DNA from: Epiperipatus broadwayi
Taxonomy: Eukaryota; Onychophora; Udeonychophora; Euonychophora; Peripatidae
Assembly: GCA_028023455.1 (NCBI GenBank)
Contig: JAQFVV010000020.1
Coordinates: 5,873,092-5,937,091 of the forward strand
Reading direction: 5' to 3'
DNA length: 64,000 nt
Shown here: in pieces, positions 1 to 10,815 of the stretch
Position numbering within the stretch: the stretch's first letter is position 1
How the letters are laid out: every line of letters begins with the position of its first letter
Translations under genes and position numbers: made by a program
The notes under the pieces: model-generated
The model's database searches: none
What the model saw: the letters and a program-made list of their open reading frames with translations, nothing else
What the model was told of the DNA's origin: nothing

Positions 1-633
1 GTATATTTATCAAATTTTATCAAAAATACAGACTGTCATCTTGGTAGCTCTGAAAATTCACAAGTACCAAATTATTTTATGATAATGTATAACATATATA
101 AGTGTAATGATTCACATTTTTTCTGTAGATTTTCACAAAGATGAATAATTTAAAATTTACTCTACTGCACTAAAAAAACTAAGTTGTGATAGGTAAGATC
201 ATGCTATTAATTGGGGGAGGGGGTGTGAACATACTGTGTGAAATATAAAGTGAAATTTAAAAAGGTTTTAAGCACATGATTAACATTTTTAAAGGTTTTA
301 AGTTAATTAAAAGGATTTGAAAAAATTACTTATAATGTCAATAATTTATAATAAATATGGCGATTTTAACTCCAAAAGAAATAAAAGTAATGATAGTAGA
401 ATTAAAAACAAATGTTAAAAACAAAGATAATTTTTATATAACTAAAAAGGGGAAATGTTATACTAACACATAATCTCATTGATCAGAGTTAAGGCAACAA
501 GATAACTGTTGATTTGAGAGGTTGGCAATGTCTGGGCCCTGTACTGACGGTTGAAGACAATGAAGTAAAAAAGAGTGGAAAGAGAATGAGATAAAAAATA
601 ATGATCATAAATATTCATAACAATCATTACTGA
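1..633. other. AT-rich non-coding stretch
   Basis: No gene or clear repeat was recognised. At about 505-560 there is a weak resemblance to the body of the tRNA-derived SINE found just downstream, too decayed to call. Confidence 0.5.
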
Positions 634-680
634 ATCGGTCGAAAGGCTTCCGCCTAATGCTATGACACATGAGAAAAAAA
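634..680 (+). mobile_element. tRNA-Gly-type SINE, 3' remnant
   Basis: The stretch ends with GCTATGACACATGAG followed by an A run. The same 3' tail closes every copy of the SINE family seen at 33213, 51609 and 53897. Only the T-arm side and tail remain here. Confidence 0.55.
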
Positions 681-1421
681 AGATGACAAACTTTGTTTAA
701 TCCTTCATTCTATTATGCCCATAATCTTAAAACCAAATACTCTGGTATTTTAACTAACTAATAAGTATTGACAGTCAACAGCTTACAAAGAACGACTTCC
801 ACCAAGATACTTCTACAACAAGAGAAAGTTACTTTAAATAACTGTTAGTATTTGTAATGTTAGAAAAATATCCAGCAATGGCCATGATTTTGGTAGAAAT
901 TAGATGCAAGCTGTATGTATAAATTAGAGAGTCTTAGAACAACTAATATCACACACTGCGAATATATTATTGAGAATCTTTCAGTGATTAAACCTACTTC
1001 CAACATAACTATATTTGGATTTAGAAAAGTTAAAAGTACATGAAATATAACTGAAATGATGAGGACTATTATTGGGAAATAAAGAAAAAAGATAGATTAT
1101 TGATCCTGAGAAAATCCGATTAGGCTGAATTAATTACTTTTTGGATGTTAGAAAGAAATGTATATATTAGATGTTCATTTTTAAATATGTATATGAGACT
1201 TAATATATATTCTAAAATTAAATGTCTTTTTAGAAGATATATAAATGTAAAAAGAGATACGAAGCAGAGGAAGAATATCATCTTTCTTATCATTATATTT
1301 AATATTTATTTAAATTAGTTTTTAGCTGGGATAATATTTACTACTGACTTAACTATACTCATAAATATTTAAAAAGTATTTTAGCAAAATACTTATGTAG
1401 AATTGATGGAATCTATAAACA
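681..1421. other. AT-rich non-coding stretch
   Basis: No gene, RNA gene or recognisable repeat was found; stop codons are dense in all frames. Confidence 0.5.
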
Positions 1422-1786
1422 GATTGAGATGAAAATGAAAGCAAAAACAGGTTGGGATGAAAATGAAATCAAAAACAGATTGGGATGAAAATGAAAGCAA
1501 AAACAAATTGGGATGAAAATGAAAGCAAAAACAGATTGGGATGAAAATGAAAGCAAAAACATATTGGGATAAAAATGAAAGCAAAAACAGATTGGAATGA
1601 AAATAAAAGCAAAAACAGGTTGGGGTGAAAATGAAAGCAAAAACGGATTGGGATGAAAATGAAAGCAAAAACAGATAGGGATGAAAATGAAAACAAAAAC
1701 AGATTGGGATGAAAATGAAAGCAAAAACAGATTGGGATGAAAATGAAAGCAAAAACAGATTGGGATGAAAATGAAAGAAAATAAAA
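1422..1786. repeat. 28-bp minisatellite, about 13 units
   Basis: The unit AGATTGGGATGAAAATGAAA plus GCAAAAAC is repeated head to tail about 13 times with a few substitutions. Because 28 is not a multiple of three and the unit has no stop on the minus strand, all three minus frames stay open for 75-133 codons, giving Phe/His/Pro-rich translations. These look like a by-product of the repeat, not genes: there is no start context, splice site or other coding sign. Confidence 0.95.
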
Positions 1787-2762
1787 ACAAGCATAATAAC
1801 AATAGATGAAGAAATTTAAAAAATCTTAAGAATAGTTACAAGATGTTTTTTTTAATCCAATTCCATAATCATTAATGTCAGAATTAAATCTGATCACTTA
1901 TTCGTGATGGAATATGATATATTCTAGGATATTTAAATGTGGTGTTTTTCTACATCCTTATGATTATTTATGATCACAGCATGAATCCATCTTTTAGGAA
2001 AATCTGTCTTCTTAGCATGTCATTGTTCTGGCAATCATTCATCCAAAGAGCCTCTTAAGCAGGAGTAAAAGTGCCATGTACAGATGAGAATATTAATTGG
2101 GTGGTAGAAGTTAAATTTTCAGCTTACCTCTTACACTCTAAAGATATGCTATCAACTTCAGATATTTGAAAAGTTGAATTATTGAAAAAAAAAATGCCAA
2201 GATACTTTAGAAATGTGCACTTGAAGAAGAATGAAATGATTAAGTTAAAACATTACAACTGTTGAAAAGAGTAAGTGAAAAATAATTATTTATTGAAACA
2301 ATTATGACATGGAAGAAAGAATAGATTGTGCATGAATTTGTGAAAGAGATTATGGAAACATCATTTATCATTAAATTTTCAATACAACAACAAAATTTCT
2401 AATAAGAATCTGCCATAATTTTTAATCTTCTGCTAAATGATCTTTAAAGCAGAAATAAGATTTTTCTCTTGGCTATTTTCTCATGCATCTTTTTCTCCAC
2501 TAGCTCTCTGAATAAATAAAGTGTCTCATTATATGGCTCATGTAATTTATTTTTTTTGCCCAATTTCAAAAACGAACAGTCTTTCACCATACAATCTTAA
2601 TATTTAACTTTTACTCTGTTAAACTTATCTCCTTCTTTCTCCATTTCAACATCTCAAATGCTTACAGTCTCTTAATACCTTTAGCCAAAAGTTCTCTTCT
2701 TTAAATAAAGCAATTGGTTAAGTATATGATTTCATAATTCTCTTTTGGATAGCAAGATTCAA
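1787..2762. other. AT-rich non-coding stretch
   Basis: Nothing recognisable; ordinary AT-rich DNA up to the target duplication of the next element. Confidence 0.5.
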
Positions 2763-2775
2763 TGACTTTATCACA

Positions 2776-3007
2776 TCACAGGATCACCATTTCTTATGCT
2801 TGTTCATAATTGCACCTAGATCCTAAGATCTAGGAGCAGTGCTCTCAGATCCAAGGCTCCTCACTGATGAAAGTCACAAGCTAGAAACCAGCCTGGGGAT
2901 ATTGGATGGGTCAGCACTAGATAGGGATTTTATGCACAAGTTTTCTGGCATCAATTGATTATTCTGGTTTGCACTGAGTGGCACTACTGTAAATGGAGAG
3001 TTTTGCC
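2776..3007 (-). mobile_element. R1 hammerhead-type repeat
   Basis: A member of the main repeat family of the window (R1). The right end carries the ACTCTCCATACAGTAGTGCC arm in reverse; the left end carries the CACATGATCACCATTTCTTA outer arm. It is flanked by TGACTTTATCACA (2763-2775) and TGACTTTATAACA (3008-3020), a 13-bp direct repeat with one mismatch, read as a target-site duplication. The hammerhead-like motif inside is listed separately. Non-coding. Confidence 0.8.
2849..2907 (+). ncRNA. hammerhead-like ribozyme motif (R1)
   Basis: Order on the plus strand: ATCCAA (outer stem I), CTCCTCA (inner stem I), CTGATGA core, a weak AGT/GCT stem II with a CACA loop, GAAAC core, the decayed stem III/cleavage region, TGGGGA (inner stem I) and TTGGAT (outer stem I). 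The cleavage triplet is GCC instead of GTC, so this copy is probably inactive. Confidence 0.6.
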
Positions 3008-3172
3008 TGACTTTATAACAGTTTATAAGATCACATTTATTTAAATGATTCATTCAAAATGATTACCTTCTTCCACCAATTTATTTTCTATGTTTTAAGA
3101 TAACATTAGCAACTTTTTAATTTTTTGGCTTAGTGTGGCAAACCAGTTTCAGTGGAAAAAATCTTAGTTTGC

Positions 3173-3283
3173 TTTTTTTTCATATGTCATATCATCGGCG
3201 AGAATGCAAACTCACAACCGTCTGCATCCAACTACTTGCTTTCAAGGTGGCTGTGATGACCTCTCGGCTAACAATGCTTGACT
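3173..3283 (-). mobile_element. tRNA-Gly-type SINE
   Basis: Read on the minus strand: AGTCAAGCATTGTTAGCCGA, GAGGTCATCACAGCC, a degenerate B-box region, then CCGATGATATGACATATG and an A run. It matches the other family members in order and tail. It is a retroposon, not a tRNA gene, because the acceptor stem does not close. Confidence 0.8.
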
Positions 3284-3720
3284 AGTTTATGTTTAGAGAT
3301 AGGATTGAATAGGATAATATCTCAAATTTTTTTGCAATTATTTGATAGCTGTTTGCAAAATACAAATATTAATAATAGTAATTAATAATAAAAAATAAAC
3401 AGAAAACTAATTACACTGGCCAAAAGTTAGCTACAAAAAAAGAATTGAGGAACTAAGTCTGATGTAAGTTTTAAAATAATAAAAACAATAATAAGTCTCA
3501 GAAGAATGAACTGTGTGATAAAAGAATAATTTTGTATACACAAATGAAAAAATACCATAAATATACACAAACTGGTGTATATTAAAAATAAAAAATAAAA
3601 ATGAAACATTTTAAATTCAAGTAGATATTATTAAGAAAGAAATTAGACATATCTTTTTAAGAAAACAAGAGCTAGAAGATGCTTGTTTATTCATCTGTGG
3701 AAAAAGGCATTTCTTTATAT
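3284..3720. other. AT-rich non-coding stretch
   Basis: No gene or repeat recognised between the SINE and the target duplication of the R2 pair. Confidence 0.5.
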
Positions 3721-3736
3721 AGATATAGAATTTAAA

Positions 3737-4369
3737 TGTAGGGGATTTGAACTCAGACTTCCAAACACCAATTCAACTATCCACACTATCTCATACCACT
3801 GATACACATGACCACACACATGTAGAAAAATAAATAATACCAATATATGTATTTCGTACTGAACCAGCACTCATCAGTTGGTTCAGATTATCATCTCCCA
3901 CACATTTATATATAATCAGTGCTCAGTTTTATATTAAGATAGCAAACCCTTATACTTTCATGGACAGGCTTTAATCTACTCTAACCTCCAACTCTTCAGC
4001 CATCCATTCCATTGAAATCTGATGATAGAAAGCTTAAATTCCATGCTGATGCCAATATTATTGGCATGTCCATGTTGACCTCAAGTCACTCTGACCCCTC
4101 ATGTATAGGACCTTATCCATTTAAATATATAGAAGATAGATGGGTAGGATGCAGGACCAATGTGTAAATATTTGAAATACAGTCACTCTTCATATACCTA
4201 TATACATATATTGGTGATTATTTATCTTTTGTACATGTGTGTGGTCATGCGTGTCAATGGTATAAGATAATGTGGATAGTTGAAGGGTGCTTGGAAGTCT
4301 GAGTTCAAATCCCCCTATATTTACAATTAGGCTCCAGGTATATGAAGAGTGCCTGTATTTCAAATATTT
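3737..4369. mobile_element. R2 inverted pair
   Basis: A minus-oriented R2 unit (about 3737-4075) faces a truncated plus-oriented unit (about 4170-4369). Shared R2 marks are TTTGAACTCAGACTTC, CCAGCACTCATCAGTTGG and TTAATGGACAGGC-like blocks. The whole pair is bounded by the exact 16-bp direct repeat AGATATAGAATTTAAA at 3721-3736 and 4370-4385, so both units appear to have inserted together as one foldback molecule. The plus copy keeps only the sequence 3' of the ribozyme cleavage site onward. Confidence 0.8.
3831..3892 (-). ncRNA. hammerhead ribozyme motif, best R2 copy
   Basis: Minus strand, 5' to 3': GATAATC (outer stem I), TGA bulge, ACCAA (inner stem I), CTGATGA (3877-3871), stem II GTGCT/AGTAC closed by G-C with a 5-nt loop, GAAA (3855-3852), short AT stem III, A at the cleavage position (3844), then TTGGT pairing with ACCAA and ATTATT pairing with the outer strand. 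All universally required core bases are present. This is a type I layout with a stem I bulge and stem II loop that could form the usual tertiary contact. Activity is inferred, not shown. Confidence 0.75.
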
Positions 4370-4389
4370 AGATATAGAATTTAAAAATC

Positions 4390-4871
4390 ATATTGAATTT
4401 TTTGAGAAGTCAAATGGCAGATTAAGATCTATTAAATTGAGATATTCACAACTCCTCAAAGATGTTGTTCTGTCACTATGGTGCATTACATAACTCAATG
4501 CAGGGTAAATAAAAAATTGAACCCTTTTTGTATCAGGTTTAGAATTTTTTTTGTTTGTTTGTTTGTGTCCAGTTCATAATAGGTTTCGGATTAACCATTC
4601 AATATTGGTTAGAAAATGGATATCTAGATAATCTTAGCTAGAAAATAAAACAGAATGAAAATCTGTTTAACTCTCATTGCTTTAAAGTTATTAAGCTTAG
4701 TGAGTAGCACCTGTTTTTTTTGCTTGTTTCTTTAGAGAGAAAAGGGGGTAGAACTGTTGGATAACATTTTGAACAATGAAGTGGGTTATTTACACCATTT
4801 CCCTCTATATTTTTTAGAATAAAATTCAAAATAATTTATGAAAGTTATCTGGATCCAAATTGTAGAGCAGA
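4390..4871. other. non-coding stretch, possible decayed LINE upstream part
   Basis: Includes a short (TTTG)n tract near 4551-4567. The last 150 bases may be the decayed upstream part of the LINE that follows, but no clear reading frame survives. Confidence 0.4.
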
Positions 4872-6185
4872 ATGGCTAAAAAAAAACTTTCCAAGAGAGA
4901 GGAGGGTTGTCAATTCATTTTAATAAATTGTATGAGAGATGCAGAAAGTAAAATGAAAATGTTTGATAGGTTACAGTTTATGGATAGTAAAATAATAACC
5001 AAAATAGTGTTTAATTGGGTTATGAGTAAAGGGCAGGTAACAAGATGGGTGAGAAAGGTAATGCGGTATGTAAAAGATTTGGACAAAGAATTTATATCAG
5101 TATACTTGTATAAAAGATGGGATGATTGTGTTAGAAGGATTATTGAGTGTTATAGTGGTAAGGAATGGGATAAAAGAAGCATTAATAAAAAATAGGGAGT
5201 TGGAGAGATGGAGAACTAGTATGGAGGGTAAGAAGAGTTTAAATATATATATATAGAAGTAAACGGAATATTGGATGTGAGTTAATTTATGATAATAGTA
5301 AGGAAAGTAGTTTATTGTTTGAGGCTCGAATGGGATCTTTAGCAACAAGAGAATATACATGTAAATAGAAAACTATGGGTGATTTAGTGTGCAAATTGTG
5401 TAAGGAAGGTATAGAAAATATTAGGCATCTGTTAATTGAATTTAAATGGTTGAAAGCAGAAAGGGTACAGATACTGAAGTTATGGGAGAATAGGTATGAA
5501 TAAAGTGACTATACATAAAGTCAGTTAATTGTTTTTTATGCTGGGTTTGTGAAAAGATAAGGGGGATTTAGATATAAAAGCCATAGAGTTGACAAAGATT
5601 ATGTTGTGGAAATGGGATGGGCAGAATATGGGAAGACTTAGAGTGGGGAATGGAAAATAAAGTGGCTAACAAGTTTATCTGGGCATAATTGCTGATATAT
5701 TCTTGACTTCGTTTAAGGAGAAGCCAAAATACATCACATCACATCACATTATCACATAAATCTTTAGCAACAAGGGAATATACACATAAATGGAAAAATA
5801 TGGGTGATTTAGTCTGCAAGTTGTATAAGGAAGACATAGAGAATATTAGGCATCTGTTAATTCCATGTAAATACTTGAAAGCAGCAAAAAAGGTATAAAT
5901 AATAAAGCCATGAAAAAATAAATATGAACAAAGTGATTATACAGAAAGTGGGTTATTGGTTTTTATGCTGGGTTTGGAAAAAGATAAGGGGGTTTAGATA
6001 TAAAGGTCATGAAATTGACGAAGATTATATTGTGGAAATGGGATGGAGCAGATTGTGGGAAAACTTAGGGTGGGGAATGGAAAGGGGAGGTAAAGTGGCC
6101 AACAGGTTTCTCTGGGCATAGTTGCTGAGAGATTCCTGACTCTGTATAAGAAGTCACAGTGCATCACATCACATCATATGTTATA
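4872..6185 (+). pseudogene. LINE ORF2 3' end, partly duplicated in tandem
   Basis: The 4872-5195 frame (107 codons) is rich in Lys/Arg/Trp. It is followed, with frameshifts, by a block reading ARMGSLATREYTCK then CKLC-x7-H, the Cys/His finger typical of LINE ORF2 C-termini. In the first copy the last Cys is replaced by Glu (HLLIEFK). The second copy from about 5756 keeps the last Cys (HLLIPCK) but has CKLY in the first pair. The 5330-5755 segment and the 5756-6185 segment are tandem relatives, each ending in CATCACATCACATCA-type tails (about 5732 and 6161), as LINE 3' ends often do. In-frame stops mean it is dead. The clade is not resolved. Confidence 0.7.
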
Positions 6186-9100
6186 ATATATAAAAAAAAC
6201 ATGCAAAATATGTATAAAAGATTAAAGACACATAAAAAAAATTTTTTTTTAAAATTATCTTTATAATTCAAAACCCAATGTAATTTTTTTTTTTTTTAAA
6301 AAAGTATAAATTTGATTAGAAATATATATATTGCGAAAAAAAAAAAGACAAGCAAACAATAACAAGCAGCATAATACAACAGAAATAATATTAATCATAA
6401 TAAATACTAATATTAGTAAAAAGAATCTATTTTTACTTTTCACACTAAACTTGCGCTTCAATTACAGAATAATAATAGGGCAAACTGTCAAATGTAGACA
6501 CTTATTTGATTGATTGCAGTGTTTTACAATTTCTTGTAAGCAAATTGAATTAAATCTCATAAAATGAATAATAAATTGCTTTTATAAAATAAGTAATCAT
6601 AATTAAATGAACATGTATTTGTTTCAATAATTAAACAATTTCCAAAATCGTCTACAAAAAGCAATTTAGTAAAATACAATTTTTTTTAATATTTAGAAAC
6701 TCCTGCCATCTAGAAGAATTATTTGGCACTAATATATAAATTTATTTAACAACCTGTTAAACTGATCCGATTTTATACATATTAAACAATTAAATGTAGG
6801 TTCTACATTTAAAAATAAAGCAAAATATTGTTTATTTATAATCTTACATAATATTACTATATTCAGGTTTAAAAAATATGTAATAACATTTATATGCTTG
6901 CAGCTAATATTATTAATCTAATAATTATTAATCATAAAATTAGTTTTAACAAAACTATCTCTTCTATTTAATATTTAAAAAATAAAATTCATAATTACAT
7001 ACATTTTGCTCAACATTTCTCAAGTATAGGTAAAAGTTAAAAAAAAAACAAAACAGAAGCCTTTGACCCTCTGAGAGAGAAAGGCCCCTAACCATTTGTT
7101 ACACAGAAACAATGAAAGAGAAGATGGTACTTAACAGGTTTGCTGGTTGGTGGAGATAGCAGTTTTATTCCGTTCTGTTTTACGTTTTAGCTAAGAATGC
7201 TTAGAAATACATTTAGCAACGTGATGAATAATTAATTGAGTTGGTTATAATTAGCCTATCTTAATAAGAAATTTTAAGCGTGATTAAAACCTATAAAAAA
7301 TATTTATCTAATTCAGATTTAAATCTAGGGCCATAAGCGTATAGCAGGCAAAAGACAATATGGTTCCTCTCAAGAGTCATATCTAAAGTAAAATCATATT
7401 TTGAATCTAAAATTTTAACAGCATAGCATATTTTTTTTAAAAAGAAAAATATTTTTTAATAGTTTGTATCTTATTCTTTCTTCAATTTATTCCCTGATTT
7501 TAATTAGTATGGAATCAATTTTTTATATCAAACACAATCAAAGTAGCTGAAATATTGAATAAATATTATTGTTTCTTTATTATAATTCATACAGACAGAG
7601 AATTAATGAATGAAATAATATAAAATCAAATATTCTTAGATTAAAATAAACAAAGCTATAAGCAAGTTAAGCAATAGAAAAGTACTCATAAAGATTGGAA
7701 CAACGCCGGAAACCATTAAAAAACGATCTCTATGCCACCTACTGTAAATTTTAATAAGTAATAATTGATGCAGATGACAATACTATTATTATTTAATAAA
7801 GTTTATAATAAATGACATAGAGACAGTGAATGCTGCTATAACAGCATTATGTAATTTGGAGTCACATGATAGAACATGTGATCTTTATTGATTTAAACTA
7901 TAAAAGACTGGAATCTGAAAGAAATGTAATCATTCTTCAATTTTGTTAAAGTATTTGAAAGACTGGAATATGGTCAAGGTAATTGTACCAACAATAGAGT
8001 AATAGTCTTAAGATCACATTTTAGCAAATTAATAATAAATATAATTAATGTAGAGTATTTTTTTTTTTAAATATCCCATGAACAGTTAGAATTTAAACTA
8101 GAAGAGACCTAAGAAAATATATTGAATATTTGATAGATAATTGAGAAATCTAGATAATATAATGAAAATATATAAGCTTTATAGTATATAAAAAGACTTT
8201 GATAAGTGGAGAAGGCTATGAGACTAACTCTTGGACCAGAATACTTGTTCAAGATATTTTTGAATACAGTTATGCAAAATCAGAAAGACAAAACTTTAAG
8301 AGACGTAAAATGTTAGAGAGGAATATACCCTCCCCCCCTCATCACCATACACTCTTTTTCCTTACTGCATAAACATCATGTGGAATATATCTGAAGATTG
8401 AGAAGACAGGTTAGTTTATATAAGAGATAAGAATATATGAAATATGCTTATGATCATTTGCTCATTACTAAATCATGAAAAACCATCTTCCCAGATAAGA
8501 ACTGTAAGTGGCAGATGAATTTGAATACAGGGGCTTTATTATAACCAATAACAGTCAATATTATCCAAAAAATATAAAAGAATCATGATAGAAGGAATAG
8601 TAATGATGAAATTGTCTAAAATATTAGATTAAAACATTTCAAATGCCATCAAATTAAATTTGATCAACTGCTTCATAAATTGGAGTTTTGAAACTAGAGA
8701 ATCCACCCTTCTTCCACTGTGCTGTGCCACACAGGACACTTATGCCTCTGAAATACAGATATCTGAAAAGATAATTAATAAAAGATAGATGCATTTAAGA
8801 TTTGTTTCTATCACAACATGCTCCTACCTACCTGGATCTCTTGCAGAAGATAGGTAATGGCATAATTTTATTTATAACTAAACTTGGTATTGATGAAGAA
8901 AGAGTGGAGGATTTGAATGGTTATTTCACCAAACAAGGATAGATCAAATTAGACAGGTTATTGACCATAGGTTTCATGAAACATTGCATATAATAATGAA
9001 ATATGGAGTCAGATAATAACGGATTTCATATGATGTTACACCACTCTTTTGAAAAAAAAAGACAGTCATACTATGGCTCAAATCTAAATCTAGATTGTAG

Positions 9101-9357
9101 ACATGGCAGCCCAATACATCTCCATTTTGTCATATGGATGATGCCTTAAATCTAAAACCACAGGTAAGTCTTCTTCAAAAACCAAATAATTTCAATTCTT
9201 AAAGATACAGGAAAAAATATTTTTCACTTACATTATTTTTTTATTTTCCTTAAATTTGTATTATATTTATAGAATTTCATTTAGTTATACAACTTTTATG
9301 TTTTGTTTTTTTTTTATTTTAAAAAGTTATAGAATTTGATGTTAATGTGACTTTATC
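6186..9357. other. AT-rich non-coding stretch
   Basis: No gene was found. Decayed tRNA-like B boxes occur near 7315-7345 and 9070-9090 (minus), too weak to call as SINEs. Homopolymer A/T runs are frequent (e.g. 6243-6300). Confidence 0.5.
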
Positions 9358-9443
9358 ATTGGCCTAGTGGTTAGCATAGCCACCTCCCAAACAGCTGGGC
9401 GTTTGCTTCCCAGTAAACGCATTTGACATATGAAAAAAAAAAC
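9358..9443 (+). mobile_element. tRNA-Gly-type SINE
   Basis: GGCCTAGTGGTTAGCATAGC (A box), a CCTCCCAAA anticodon-loop region, GTTTGCTTCCCAGTAAACGC (B box and acceptor), then ATTTGACATATG and an A run. Together with 33213-33306 this copy shows the tRNA-Gly(TCC) origin of the family most clearly. Confidence 0.85.
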
Positions 9444-10639
9444 ATTTATTTTTAAGAACTAACTACTTGAAATAACTTTTAAAGTAAAAACAAATTTTTG
9501 CTATCAGCCAGAATATTATTTGTGGGTCATAAAAATCGATCTTCTCTGCATAAATCACTCCCTAGGTGATATTTCTCATTTCATTAGTTTCGGTGCTTGG
9601 ATTTCTTATAAGCACAAGTGCAATTAACCTTTGTTAATTTTTTTATAATCCAACACCTAAAAACTAATTCAAAGTTTAATTGCTAAATTTTAACAAGCCT
9701 ATGTATGAATCGTGTTCAGTCTGACTGGTGTATTTGGACTAAGAGTGATTCCAATCCATTCTCTTTTTCATCCAGATTTTGCATAAGAATAGAATATAGT
9801 CAATATTAATCAGTATATAGAGATATATGCAACAAGAGAATACCTTTGCTAATTAAATAATTGTTATAATTAAATAACTATTGTAATTATGTATTGTCCT
9901 ATTTCCATCATTTAGGATTCATTATTAAATGTCTTTAGAAATTTTTTTTCAAATGCATTCAACTGTTATTAATATCACATAGAGTGACACAGTATTTCTC
10001 AAACTTTTTACACTGTGACGTAACAAATTTGTACTGATATTATGATGCAATGTTTTAAAACAGTTATATTTCACAGTCTAACAAACTAACTGTGATAAAA
10101 GGATGCTATTTTTATCCATGTATTTGCCCAAGTCAAATAATTACATTAATCATGCGAAACTAACAGTTTTTTTAAAAAATAAGAATTGCTAAAAATGTTT
10201 TGAATTATATTTATTTCAATCTCTTGCTGGAAAAAAAAAAAACATCAACAAAATTTAATTTCATCATAAAATAAAAATAGAATAAGAAATCAAAATAATG
10301 ATATTTAATAACTGTTGTTACTATCTGCCTTTTGCTAAAGTATTCATAAAAATTACAGCATGACTCAAAGTTCGAGAAACGCAACATTTTAAATGGTCTT
10401 ATTCTCTTCTTCATGTGTTTATGGCCTGACCAAGACAATACTAATGCAGAAATTGAACCTGGGGCTTAGATTCATGAATATTGAATTTAAGGTGATAACT
10501 GTTCTGTGAAAGGTAATAGATAGCAGAAATTTTATATTCTTAGCAAAGAGAGTCCTACTGATGTTTCACTTGTTTTGATTGTTTTGGATATATGATACAA
10601 AAATTCTGCTTCTTTAAAAAACAAACAAACTCCAAAAAA
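9444..10639. other. AT-rich non-coding stretch
   Basis: No supported gene. The minus frame at 10211-10438 lacks any coding sign. A weak tRNA-like patch lies near 10455-10475 (minus). Confidence 0.45.
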
Positions 10640-10815
10640 TTACATAATCACTATTTCCCATGCATACACAGGCTGTTAAAACAAGGAAAACTTTCCAATC
10701 AATAATGCCAACCAGTGCAAGCCAGAGTAATCTTCTTGCATCCATTGATTACTCTGGCTTCCACTGGGTGGCACTACTGTACATAGAGTTTAGTTTCTGT
10801 TTAAACAAAAAATCT
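10640..10815. mobile_element. R1 short foldback copy
   Basis: Left arm GCCAGAGTAATC and right arm GATTACTCTGGC are separated by only a few bases, so the ribozyme-bearing interior is missing. Outer arms resemble CCATGCATACACAGGC and GGCACTACTGTA. It is an internally deleted, palindromic R1. Confidence 0.75.

Noticed and set aside
1393-1802. Three overlapping minus frames of up to 133 codons
   Set aside because: They are the product of the 28-bp repeat having no minus-strand stop, not evidence of a gene.
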